Assembly (NCBI GenBank): GCA_009783295.1
Contig: WRHK01000024.1
Coordinates: forward strand, 1 to 55,675
Direction: 5' to 3'
Source: Promicromonosporaceae bacterium
Lineage (GTDB): Bacteria > Actinomycetota > Actinomycetes > Actinomycetales > Cellulomonadaceae
DNA: 55,675 bases
In this document: in pieces, positions 17,352 through 24,518 of the stretch
Position numbering within the stretch: position 1 is the first letter of the stretch
Layout: each line of letters opens with the position of its first letter
Notes under the pieces: model-generated
The model's database searches: none
Told to the model about the DNA's origin: nothing
Seen by the model: only the letters and a program-made list of their open reading frames with translations
Translations under genes and position numbers: made by a program

Positions 17352-18458
17352 CTACAGAACCTGCGCGAGGTGGCGCCCGATCGCCTCTCCCAGCTGGACC
17401 GGCACCGCGTTGCCGATCTGCCGCGCGATCTGAGCCCGATCCCCTACCCAGAGATAGTCGTCCGGGAAACCCTGGAGCCGCGCCGCCTCCCAGTGTGTGA
17501 TGGCGCGGTGCTGGGTCGGGTGGATGAACCGGCCCTTCTCGGGCTTGAAGAACTCCGTCCGGATCGTCACTGACGGCTTCTCCCACTCGAGCCGGCCCAT
17601 GACGTCCGAGGCGCTGTGGGGGTTGTTGCGCCAGCAGTCCGCGCTGAGCTCGTCGGGCAGGTCGTGGCGACTCCCGCCGTACGGGATCGCACGGAACCGC
17701 TGCTCGTAGAGCGGACTCCAGTTGCGCGTGATGTGCAGCTCGGGGCCCTTGAAGACGCCGGGCAGCCACATCCCACGGAACTGCACCTTGCGCGGCGGTA
17801 GCGAGATGCTCCCCGCGAAGCCACGGATGCCCGCGAGCGCATCGCGGACGGTTGCGCGCGGAGCATCGGACGCGGTCGGGTGTCCGGGGTGTTCGATGTC
17901 GCGGCGGACGCCGATCACGATCACCCGCTTCCTGGTCTGCGGCGCCCCGAAGTCAGCCGCGTTCAGGATCTCCACTCGGATCTCGTAGTCGGCGAGCTCG
18001 CCGCTCGCGAAAGTGTCGACGAACGCGGCGTACTCCCCCGAGCGCAGCAGCGCCGGAACGTTCTCCATCACGAAGGCGCGGGGCATTGCGCGCCGAACGA
18101 CCTCGACGTACGGGCGCCATAGCGTGTTCCGGAGGTCGAGTGGGTCGCGCTTCCCGATCAAGGAGAAGCCTTGGCATGGCGGCCCGCCCAACACCACGTC
18201 GGCAGACGGCGTCCGCTCGTCCTCGAGCCATGCTGCGATGTCGCCGGCGTAGACGACGTCGCCAAAGTTCTGCGCGTAGGTTGCAGATGCCGCAAGGTCG
18301 ATCTCCACGGCCCGCGTGGTTGCGAAGCGATTGCTGCCCTGATGGAAACCCAGGCTCAGTCCGCCGGCGCCAGCGAAGAGGTCGATGACGGAGAGCCGAT
18401 CCTCCGCCCCTGAGGCGGTGCGCCGGTGCTGGTCGGAGGGCGCGGCATCGGATGGCAC
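17352..18458 (-). CDS. DNA (cytosine-5) methyltransferase, predicted GCCGGC-specific
   Basis: 368 residues from GTG 18458, chosen because a -10 box sits 6 bases upstream; an in-frame ATG at 18488 is possible. Conserved m5C motifs: I VIDLFAGAGGLSLGF, IV GGPPCQGFS (nucleophilic Cys), VI FVMENVPAL, VIII QTRKRVIVIG, X QIARQIGNAVP. The target-recognition region, from ELHITRN through CWRNN and DVMGR to PSVTIRTEFFKPEKG, is shared with the second methyltransferase at 20770-21936. Its neighbour encodes an NgoMIV-type endonuclease (GCCGGC), so it probably methylates that sequence. It lies between that endonuclease and the GHKL-helicase/DrmA/DrmB genes, and could serve both as R-M partner and as the self-marking enzyme of the DISARM-like set. 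Confidence 0.92.
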   Translation of the reverse strand: MPSDAAPSDQHRRTASGAEDRLSVIDLFAGAGGLSLGFHQGSNRFATTRAVEIDLAASATYAQNFGDVVYAGDIAAWLEDERTPSADVVLGGPPCQGFSLIGKRDPLDLRNTLWRPYVEVVRRAMPRAFVMENVPALLRSGEYAAFVDTFASGELADYEIRVEILNAADFGAPQTRKRVIVIGVRRDIEHPGHPTASDAPRATVRDALAGIRGFAGSISLPPRKVQFRGMWLPGVFKGPELHITRNWSPLYEQRFRAIPYGGSRHDLPDELSADCWRNNPHSASDVMGRLEWEKPSVTIRTEFFKPEKGRFIHPTQHRAITHWEAARLQGFPDDYLWVGDRAQIARQIGNAVPVQLGEAIGRHLAQVL

Positions 18459-18464
18459 GGTCGC

Positions 18465-18470
18465 ATCGTA
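18465..18470 (-). promoter_or_regulatory. leaderless -10 box of the first m5C methyltransferase gene
   Basis: TACGAT on the minus strand, 6 bases before the GTG at 18458. This fits the TANNNT box of actinobacterial leaderless transcripts. No good -35 was seen. Confidence 0.5.
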
Positions 18471-18508
18471 TGTGCGACCGCCGAGCATTCCGGCGACGCG
18501 CGGCCGCT

Positions 18509-19447
18509 CTATGCGAGCGCCTGGATCTCGGCCACGAGGTCGTCATAGTCGCGGATCCGACGCTGGTCGACAAGGCGGTGGAACTGATCCCTGCCTCGCC
18601 GGCGCTGCGGCGTCTTCCCGTAGACGTCATCGACGGCCTGAGTGAGGGCGGCCACGTCAAGGTGGTAGACGCAGTCGACGTCGCCAGCACCGCCACCGAG
18701 AAGGTTGAGCATGTACGGCCGCGGCTCCATCGTGACGACCGCGAAGTGCGGCATGCGTCCCCGGCGGAGCGCCGACATCTTCGCTCCCTGGGAGCGACAA
18801 TCCTGGGCACGATCGGTGCGCAGCGACCACTTCAGCGAGAGGCCAACTTCGAGGCTCGGCAGGCGATCTGGAGTGCCCTGCCGCGCGACCGTTAGGTCAA
18901 GCCCAAGGAGGGACTCGTCGCCGAGTTCGTCCAAGAGCTTGTGGAGGACCGCGTCCGCTGCATCGACGGAGCTCTCGACTGCGGCGATCATCGCATCGGC
19001 GCGACGCATGTCGGCCGGCTTCGTGGCCCGCGCCCGCACGAACCTCGTCAGTCGTCCCCAGGCGACGTTGAACTCCTTCGATCGCCCAGGCTTCACGTCG
19101 CGGATGGCACCGACATGGCGATACTGCTCGAAGTCGAAGAGCTTCCTCTCCGGTCTGACCTCGATTCCGCCTGCGTCGACAGGGAAGCGACTGAGCAGAT
19201 CGGTGGCGACCGCGTCGGCAAGCACTCGCCCCGTCGGCTCGTCCTTCTCACCCGCGGTGGGCACGTGCCGTACCCCGAGCACATCGAACAGGGCTTCGCC
19301 TACCTCGACGCTCAAGTCGTCGCTGGCGTCGGAAGTGTTGGGCTTCCCGTTCTTGCGGTACTTGCACAGGTCCTTGGCGAAGGGGGCGGGCACGGTGGCG
19401 ACGATAGGGGCTCCAATGCTCCAGGTGCTCCGCGACACACGGCGCAT
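18509..19447 (-). CDS. NgoMIV-family type II restriction endonuclease
   Basis: 312 residues against 286 for NgoMIV. The C-terminal part follows NgoMIV closely: SLKWSLRTDRAQDCRSQG (NgoMIV CKWTIRSDRAQNARSEG), then RGRMPHFAVVTMEPRP and GDVDCVYHLDV. K206 matches the catalytic Lys; D184 in LLGLDLTV is the likely metal-binding Asp. The equivalent of NgoMIV Glu70 is not clear by eye. NgoMIV cuts G^CCGGC as a tetramer. The ATG overlaps the stop of vsr by one base (TGATG), so both are translated together; the methyltransferase gene starts 50 bp downstream in the same direction. It could be the DNA-degrading arm of the DISARM-like operon. Confidence 0.85.
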   Translation of the reverse strand: MRRVSRSTWSIGAPIVATVPAPFAKDLCKYRKNGKPNTSDASDDLSVEVGEALFDVLGVRHVPTAGEKDEPTGRVLADAVATDLLSRFPVDAGGIEVRPERKLFDFEQYRHVGAIRDVKPGRSKEFNVAWGRLTRFVRARATKPADMRRADAMIAAVESSVDAADAVLHKLLDELGDESLLGLDLTVARQGTPDRLPSLEVGLSLKWSLRTDRAQDCRSQGAKMSALRRGRMPHFAVVTMEPRPYMLNLLGGGAGDVDCVYHLDVAALTQAVDDVYGKTPQRRRGRDQFHRLVDQRRIRDYDDLVAEIQALA

Positions 19448-19863
19448 CAACCGGGGAGGGCGTCTCGCAGGGCGGCTTCGATGGTGTCGGCCGCGGCCGA
19501 CGCCTGCTCGTGCTCCCAGATCCGCACGACTCGCCAGCCAGCGGCTGCAAGGTCGGCGTCGGCCTGCCGGTCGCGGGCGGCGTTCCGTGCGAGTTTCTCG
19601 GCCCACCACTCGGCGTTCGACTTGGGATGCGTCGCGTGCTGGGGACACGAATGCCAGAAGCAGCCGTCGATATAGACGGCGATCTTCGCCCTGGGGAACA
19701 CGACGTCCACTCGCCGTCGACCAGGAAGCACCGCCCGCTGCACGAAGTACCGGCGTCCTCGCCGGTAGAGCTCGCGCCGAACCGCCAGTTCAGCAGCGGT
19801 GTCACGGTTCCGAACCCGCGCCATCCGAGCGCTGGTCGCCGCATCCGTCTTCACGCCCTCCAT
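19447..19863 (-). CDS. vsr: very-short-patch mismatch endonuclease Vsr
   Basis: 138 residues, the usual Vsr length. It reads SARMARVRNRDTAAELAVRR at 11-30, then RRRVDVVFPRAKIAVYIDGC with the catalytic Asp, FWHSCPQHATHPKSN with the Cys/His zinc cluster, and WRVVRIWEHE near the end. Vsr nicks beside T:G mismatches that arise when 5-methylcytosine deaminates, and so limits mutation at methylated sites; this fits two m5C methyltransferases in the same island. It is the first gene of the leftward run and its start codon is separated by only 20 bp from the NaeI-type gene on the other strand. Confidence 0.93.
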   Translation of the reverse strand: MEGVKTDAATSARMARVRNRDTAAELAVRRELYRRGRRYFVQRAVLPGRRRVDVVFPRAKIAVYIDGCFWHSCPQHATHPKSNAEWWAEKLARNAARDRQADADLAAAGWRVVRIWEHEQASAAADTIEAALRDALPG

Positions 19864-19870
19864 GATCCGC

Positions 19871-19876
19871 TACGGT
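19871..19876 (+). promoter_or_regulatory. leaderless -10 box of the NaeI-type gene
   Basis: TACGGT, 7 bases before the GTG at 19884, within the 20-bp gap to vsr. Matches the TANNNT leaderless pattern; any -35 would lie inside the vsr coding region. Confidence 0.5.
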
Positions 19877-19883
19877 CCATCCC

Positions 19884-20807
19884 GTGACGGATCTCGCGCC
19901 GAAGCCGACGCTGCCTGCACCGGGAGACATCTGCACACCCGATCCGCGGCCCGGCCGGACTCGGGAGCCGCACGTGCTCCTCGCCCCCGAGGACGACGAC
20001 GAGCTCCAGCAGGTCTATGCCTGGCTGGCGCCGTCTCCCGTCGAGCGCGCGTTCACGAGAGCTGTCGACGACGCCATCAAGTACGTCCTCGACGGATCCC
20101 GCACCGGGCGGTTCGACCTCATGAGCCCGGACGTCGACTCGGACGAACGAGCATCGGTCGGTACGAAGCTGCAGTACCGGATCCTCAACGAGCTGAACCT
20201 CGTGAAGGAGCCACCGCTCGACACGACCATCCTCGGGATCCCCGTCGAGCTCAAGGCGACGGTGCGGTCGAACTGGATGATCCCGACGGAAGGTCAGTGC
20301 GAGATCTGCCTGCTCGTCCAGGTCGATGCCTCCGCCCCCCGCCACCGCGCCTTCCTCATGAGGACGCACCGAGCGTGGCTGCGCGACGGCGCCAACAAGG
20401 ACGGGAAGCGCGGGATCACCAGCGCAGCCCTCGCTCCCTACGCCTTGCCCGTTCTCGACTGGACGCCGCTGCCGCCCGAGCCGCTCAAGCGACTCACCCG
20501 GCCTCAGCTCGACGTCGTGTTCGCCCCTCGCGTCGGACAGACCGAACGCCTCACGGCCCTGTTCGGGTTTCTGCCGGACGTCGTCGTGCCACGGTCGTCG
20601 ATCGAAACCGTCTGTGCGGGCAACCGCGACCCACTGCGTCGGGCGCGCCAGGCAAAGCCCCTCGTCGCCGCTCGACACGGCCTCACACTTCTGTGCGGCA
20701 CGTGGCGGGAGGACCTCGAACTCGCGGCTTCGCGCGGGTTCGACATCTCCGGTGACGCTTGGGTGGCGCTTACTCCCGAGGCGCTCGCGCGTCCAGGAAC
20801 GGCTTGA
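19884..20807 (+). CDS. NaeI-family type II restriction endonuclease
   Basis: 307 residues against 317 for NaeI. LDGSRTGRFDL (69-79) matches NaeI YDGQRTGRWNF, and the catalytic core PLDTTILGIPVELKA gives D113, E122 and K124 at the spacing of NaeI D86, D95 and K97 (Asp95 is replaced by Glu). WMIPTEGQCEICLLVQVDAS matches WMLPPESIGHICLVIWASD. NaeI cuts GCC^GGC after binding two sites and has a C-terminal CAP-like effector domain; the C-terminal half here has a similar size. Its 3' end overlaps the convergent methyltransferase gene by 38 bp. The residue equivalent to NaeI Leu43, where a Lys change gives topoisomerase activity, appears to be Val. Confidence 0.88.
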   Translation: MTDLAPKPTLPAPGDICTPDPRPGRTREPHVLLAPEDDDELQQVYAWLAPSPVERAFTRAVDDAIKYVLDGSRTGRFDLMSPDVDSDERASVGTKLQYRILNELNLVKEPPLDTTILGIPVELKATVRSNWMIPTEGQCEICLLVQVDASAPRHRAFLMRTHRAWLRDGANKDGKRGITSAALAPYALPVLDWTPLPPEPLKRLTRPQLDVVFAPRVGQTERLTALFGFLPDVVVPRSSIETVCAGNRDPLRRARQAKPLVAARHGLTLLCGTWREDLELAASRGFDISGDAWVALTPEALARPGTA

Positions 20808-21936
20808 TCTGACGAGCGATGGCGCGGGCCAGGCCGCTGGGCACCGCGTTACCGATCTGGCGCGCGATCTGGATCTTCGTGCCGACCCACTTGTAGTCCT
20901 TCGGAAAGTCCTGGATCAGCGACGCCTCGTAGTGACTGATCACGCGGTCCACGCTGCGAACCGGGTCGCCCTGGACCTTCCCCTCGTAGCCGTGATCCTG
21001 GACCACGGCCCGCTCCCACTGCGGGTGCAGGTACTGCCCCTTCTCCGGCTTGTAGAACTCGGTCCGGATCGTCACCGACGGCGCGTCCCACCGACCTCGG
21101 CCCATGACGTCGGTCGTCCCGGTGGCCTTGTCCTGCCAGCAACGAGGCTGCAACTCGTACGGAAGGTCGAACCTGCCGCCGCCCGGAGGTACGAAGGAGT
21201 AGCGCTGAAGGCTCTCCGGCCGGGGGTTCCGCTTGATGTGGAGCTCGAGCTCCGTGAACGGCCCAGGCATCACCTGACCGTTGAACTCGCGCTTCCGGTC
21301 CGAGCCAGTCGGCAGCTCGGTTGACGCAGGGTCGGCAGGAAGGTGTCCGATGACTTCGCGCAACGTCCGCCATGGCTTGAGCCCGGTGCCTTCGCCTGGC
21401 CTCTGAGCGTGAGTCGGATCCGGCATCTCGATCCGACCGATACGGGAACCGATGACGATGGTTCGCTTCCGCCGCTGGGCCACGCCGTAGTCGGCGGCGT
21501 TCAGCACGGCGTGGCTGAGCTCGTACTCCTTCAGGGCGCCGTGGTCCTGCTCGGATAGCAGCATCTGGAACTCAGGGCTCTTCGAGAACCTGTCCACGTT
21601 CTCGATCACGAAGACCTCAGGCTTCGCGGCCCCGACGAAGCGCAGGTACTCACGCCACAACTGGTTTCGCGGATCGTTGATGTCCTTGAGGCCCAGGTTG
21701 CTGAAGCCTTGGCACGGCGGTCCGCCGATGATCACGCGGGCTCGCGGGATCTCGTCCGTCGGCACGTCCGCGATGTCGCCGGCGATGACGTGGTCCTCGC
21801 CGAAGTTCGCGGCATACGTCGCAGCAGCAGCCTTGTCCCACTCGACGGCAAGCAGAGGCTCGAACCCCTCCTCGACGAACCCCTGGGTCATGCCACCGCA
21901 GCCTGCGAAGAGGTCGATCATCGAGATGCCGGTCAT
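20770..21936 (-). CDS. second DNA (cytosine-5) methyltransferase, predicted partner of the NaeI-type enzyme
   Basis: 388 residues from ATG 21936. Motif I MIDLFAGCGGMTQGF, IV GGPPCQGFSNLG, VI VFVIENVDRF, VIII QRRKRTIVIG, X QIARQIGNAVP. The recognition region ELHIKRN ... RFDLPYELQPRCW ... DVMGRGRWDAPSVTIRTEFY parallels that of the methyltransferase at 17352-18458, so both probably modify GCCGGC. Two starts are credible: ATG 21936, seven bases after a TACGAT box (leaderless), or in-frame ATG 22044 with AAGGAG six bases upstream, which adds 36 residues. The two forms may coexist. The gene is convergent with, and overlaps, the NaeI-type gene. Confidence 0.92.
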   Translation of the reverse strand: MTGISMIDLFAGCGGMTQGFVEEGFEPLLAVEWDKAAAATYAANFGEDHVIAGDIADVPTDEIPRARVIIGGPPCQGFSNLGLKDINDPRNQLWREYLRFVGAAKPEVFVIENVDRFSKSPEFQMLLSEQDHGALKEYELSHAVLNAADYGVAQRRKRTIVIGSRIGRIEMPDPTHAQRPGEGTGLKPWRTLREVIGHLPADPASTELPTGSDRKREFNGQVMPGPFTELELHIKRNPRPESLQRYSFVPPGGGRFDLPYELQPRCWQDKATGTTDVMGRGRWDAPSVTIRTEFYKPEKGQYLHPQWERAVVQDHGYEGKVQGDPVRSVDRVISHYEASLIQDFPKDYKWVGTKIQIARQIGNAVPSGLARAIARQIKPFLDARAPRE

Positions 21937-21943
21937 GGGGGCG

Positions 21944-21949
21944 ATCGTA
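21944..21949 (-). promoter_or_regulatory. leaderless -10 box of the second methyltransferase gene
   Basis: TACGAT on the minus strand, 7 bases before ATG 21936. Same layout as at 18465 and 19871. Confidence 0.45.
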
Positions 21950-22050
21950 CGGTGACGAACTGACACTCCCCGTTGGGCTCGCGCGTGCGCTCCCGGTTCC
22001 GCGCACGAGACCAGGCCGTCTCGGGTCGTATTCATTGGGCACATCGAGGT

Positions 22051-22056
22051 CTCCTT
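22051..22056 (-). promoter_or_regulatory. Shine-Dalgarno supporting an upstream start of the second methyltransferase
   Basis: AAGGAG on the minus strand, six bases before an in-frame ATG at 22044. It competes with the leaderless start at 21936. The rest of 21950-22322 holds no gene that I recognise; CCCCG-CGAG-CGGGG is a small hairpin there. Confidence 0.5.
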
Positions 22057-22322
22057 GAGCGTCGAGTCGCTCGTCCAAGTGCACTTCACGTGCTCGCGAG
22101 CGCGGGTCGGCTCGACCGCCGCTGTGGACGAGGCGCGCCTCTCAGGGGCCAGCCGTGCGGACATAGCTCCCTCGAGAGGGCCACCCACGCCCGCTCCCCA
22201 CCAGACCCCGCGAGCGGGGTGACAGCTCTACGGCAGCCCTGGGCCATGGCCATCTCAGCAGTTCAGCGGCCATCGACGGTGTGAGCACCATGGGCTGGGC
22301 ACGTTGTGCCAAGCTGAGCCGC

Positions 22323-23315
22323 ATGGAGAACGGCGGTCCTCGGGCGTGGCTTCTCATGGCGGCGGGCGACGACCGGAGCCACGGCGGCAACACCGGATAC
22401 GACGACCAGGTCGACGCCTACTACTCGTACGACAGCGAAGTCCAGAACTATAGGAACATCCGGGTAGGCGACGTCGTCGCCCTGTGGGACAAGGCACGGC
22501 TGCTGGGCGTGTCCGTGATCGAAGAGATCGAGTCCTGGCAGGGCCCCAAGCTGCAGAACCGCTGCCCCAACTGCAATGAGACGCGCATCAACGAGCGGTC
22601 GACCAAGGCGCTCCGATGGCGGTGCCAAGACTGCAAGCACGAGTTCCCTGCCCCTGTAGGCCAGGTCATTGAGGCAACGCACTTCCGGGTCCGCTACGAC
22701 GCTGCATGGACGTCGCTCACCGGCCTCCTCGTGAAGGAGGAGATCAAGTCACTTCAGATCAAGCCCGGCAGCTTCAACTCGATACGCCAGCTCGACTGGA
22801 GCGCCTTCAGCGAAGCGCTCATCGCCAAGAACGCCGACCGCGCTGTCCTCCGCGTCGCCTCACGGACCCCAGCAGCCGTCGACTGGAACCAACTGCCAGG
22901 CCTCCACGTCGATATCCCCCAGGGCTTCCGGCACGCGCTCGTGCGCGTTCGACGAGGTCAAGCGCAGTTCCGGGAGCGACTTCTCCTCAGTCAGGGGAGC
23001 CTGTGCGCCTTCACTGGTGGCGCACCGCCACGAGCTCTCGAGGCGGGCCATCTCTACAGCTACGCGGCGTTCGGCGAGCATCACGAACACGGCGGCCTCA
23101 TGCTCCGCAGGGACATCCACCGGCTCTTCGACGACGGGCTGCTTGCGGTGCAGCCGTCGAACCTGCACATCGACGTCTCTCCTGAGCTCGAGCCGTATCC
23201 GCAGTACGCGCGGCTCCACGAGATGCCCTTGACGATCGAGCTCCACGACAACCAGGTTGACTGGCTCGGCCGGCACTGGGACGAGCACCGCATCGCCCCG
23301 AGGGCGCTCGCGTAG
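22323..23315 (+). CDS. HNH endonuclease with PUA-like N-terminus and zinc ribbon, possible modification-dependent nuclease
   Basis: 330 residues from ATG 22323; an in-frame GTG at 22281 adds 14. The first ~75 residues (AWLLMAAGDDRSHGG, then NIRVGDVVALWDKARLLGV) have the look of PUA/EVE-like domains that bind modified bases. A four-Cys zinc ribbon follows (CPNC and CQDC, about 80-105). The C-terminal third is an HNH nuclease: ALEAGHLYSYAAFGEHHEHG and LMLRRDIHRLFDDGLLAV; the usual middle Asn seems replaced (HEHGGLML). Such fusions are found in type IV restriction, cutting modified DNA. Beside two m5C methyltransferases it must ignore the host pattern, or read another modification. The PUA-like call is tentative. 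Confidence 0.7.
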   Translation: MENGGPRAWLLMAAGDDRSHGGNTGYDDQVDAYYSYDSEVQNYRNIRVGDVVALWDKARLLGVSVIEEIESWQGPKLQNRCPNCNETRINERSTKALRWRCQDCKHEFPAPVGQVIEATHFRVRYDAAWTSLTGLLVKEEIKSLQIKPGSFNSIRQLDWSAFSEALIAKNADRAVLRVASRTPAAVDWNQLPGLHVDIPQGFRHALVRVRRGQAQFRERLLLSQGSLCAFTGGAPPRALEAGHLYSYAAFGEHHEHGGLMLRRDIHRLFDDGLLAVQPSNLHIDVSPELEPYPQYARLHEMPLTIELHDNQVDWLGRHWDEHRIAPRALA

Positions 23316-23410
23316 GGCAATACCGCTCCCGGCGTCCGAACCCGGGGCGCCATCGATGCCGTCCGTGCTGGGGGAAGCCATACGCCACGGGCCGGTTTCT
23401 CACCCGCTGC

Positions 23411-23416
23411 TACCTT
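23411..23416 (+). promoter_or_regulatory. leaderless -10 box
   Basis: TACCTT, 8 bases before the ATG at 23425. Confidence 0.4.
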
Positions 23417-23424
23417 CACGGCTG

Positions 23425-24441
23425 ATGTCCTCCTCCACCGCCTCCCTAGTAACTGCCGTCTCGCCATCGACGAAAGCGCCCCGTCGCGAAGGCATGCGCT
23501 GGTGGACCCGCGTCTTGCTGTTCCACGTGTTCATCGCGCCCGTGTTCGCCCTCCACATGTGGGCACACGTCCCAGCGGGCGTCATGGCGGTCGCACTCGC
23601 CATCACCTGGCTCTCCCTGAGATCGCTCGTCACCAAGCACGCCGACCCGAACGCACCGCTCGCACCCGTTCGCCAGGTCGCGGAGTTGCCCTCTGTGCGC
23701 CCCGAACCAGCTCGCCGGATCCACGTACTCGGATATACCTGTGAGATATGCGGTCGCAGCCTTACGAACGCCGAGAGTCAGCGTGCCCGCGTCGGCTCGG
23801 AGTGCATCAAGTCGCACGGACCGCGCTACAGGTTCACGGCGAACCCCGACCATGACCGCTGGGCCGAAGAAGACGCGCGCGCCCGGGTGTACCAGGTCGT
23901 CAAACAGGCCGAGCTCAACCAGCTCCATGAGCGAGCGATGGATGCCCACGCCCTTGAAGTGGAGAACTGGGCGGCCGAGTTGACGTCGCCGGAAGCCGCG
24001 GAGCGTGCACGCTTGCGCCGCAAGGCCAAGTTCTGGCGTTCCGTCGTCGGTGTCGCCTTCTGGACGGCCCTGGCTGGGCAGTTCGCCATCGGTCATGCGC
24101 TACCTACGGCCGATCAGAACTCCCCCGACGCGGTCGCCCTGAAGTCGGCCGTCAGCGAGTACACCGTCGCCTACTTCAAGGGCGACGAGAAGCAGGCCGT
24201 CGACGCCATGTGGTCACGTGCATGTCTGGCCGAGAGCGGCCCGTCGTCCGCAGCTCGCAGTCTCATCAACATGAACGGCGCGACCCATGGGTCCGGGTAT
24301 GCGTCCGACATCACAGTGATCCGCCTCGATGCCGGCGAGGCGCGCGTGTCGTACAAGTACTCATCGGGCCAGAAGTCCGGCACCGTCGCGTCGCAGCCAT
24401 GGGTGTTCGAGTTCGGCGGCTGGAAGTTCGACGACTGCTGA
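23425..24441 (+). CDS. membrane protein with DUF6011-like zinc motif
   Basis: 338 residues from ATG 23425. Two hydrophobic helices lie near 32-70, then a cytosolic part with YTCEICGRSLTNAESQRARV and GSECIKSHGPRY, a Cys4-type motif of DUF6011. A charged region rich in Ala, Glu and Arg follows (about 145-200), a third helix (FWRSVVGVAFWTALAGQFAI, near 210-230), and an outer domain of about 110 residues with the NTF2-like look of small secreted folds (EYTVAYFKGDEKQAVDAMWS). The function is unknown. It lies between the HNH nuclease and unrelated cargo and may be either accessory defence or cargo. Confidence 0.6.
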   Translation: MSSSTASLVTAVSPSTKAPRREGMRWWTRVLLFHVFIAPVFALHMWAHVPAGVMAVALAITWLSLRSLVTKHADPNAPLAPVRQVAELPSVRPEPARRIHVLGYTCEICGRSLTNAESQRARVGSECIKSHGPRYRFTANPDHDRWAEEDARARVYQVVKQAELNQLHERAMDAHALEVENWAAELTSPEAAERARLRRKAKFWRSVVGVAFWTALAGQFAIGHALPTADQNSPDAVALKSAVSEYTVAYFKGDEKQAVDAMWSRACLAESGPSSAARSLINMNGATHGSGYASDITVIRLDAGEARVSYKYSSGQKSGTVASQPWVFEFGGWKFDDC

Positions 24442-24518
24442 TCCGTCTTGGCGGCTTGACACACGTCAGCGCCCAGGACAGTCGCTGTACGCATGCCATT
24501 TGTCATGGCGCTCACGGT

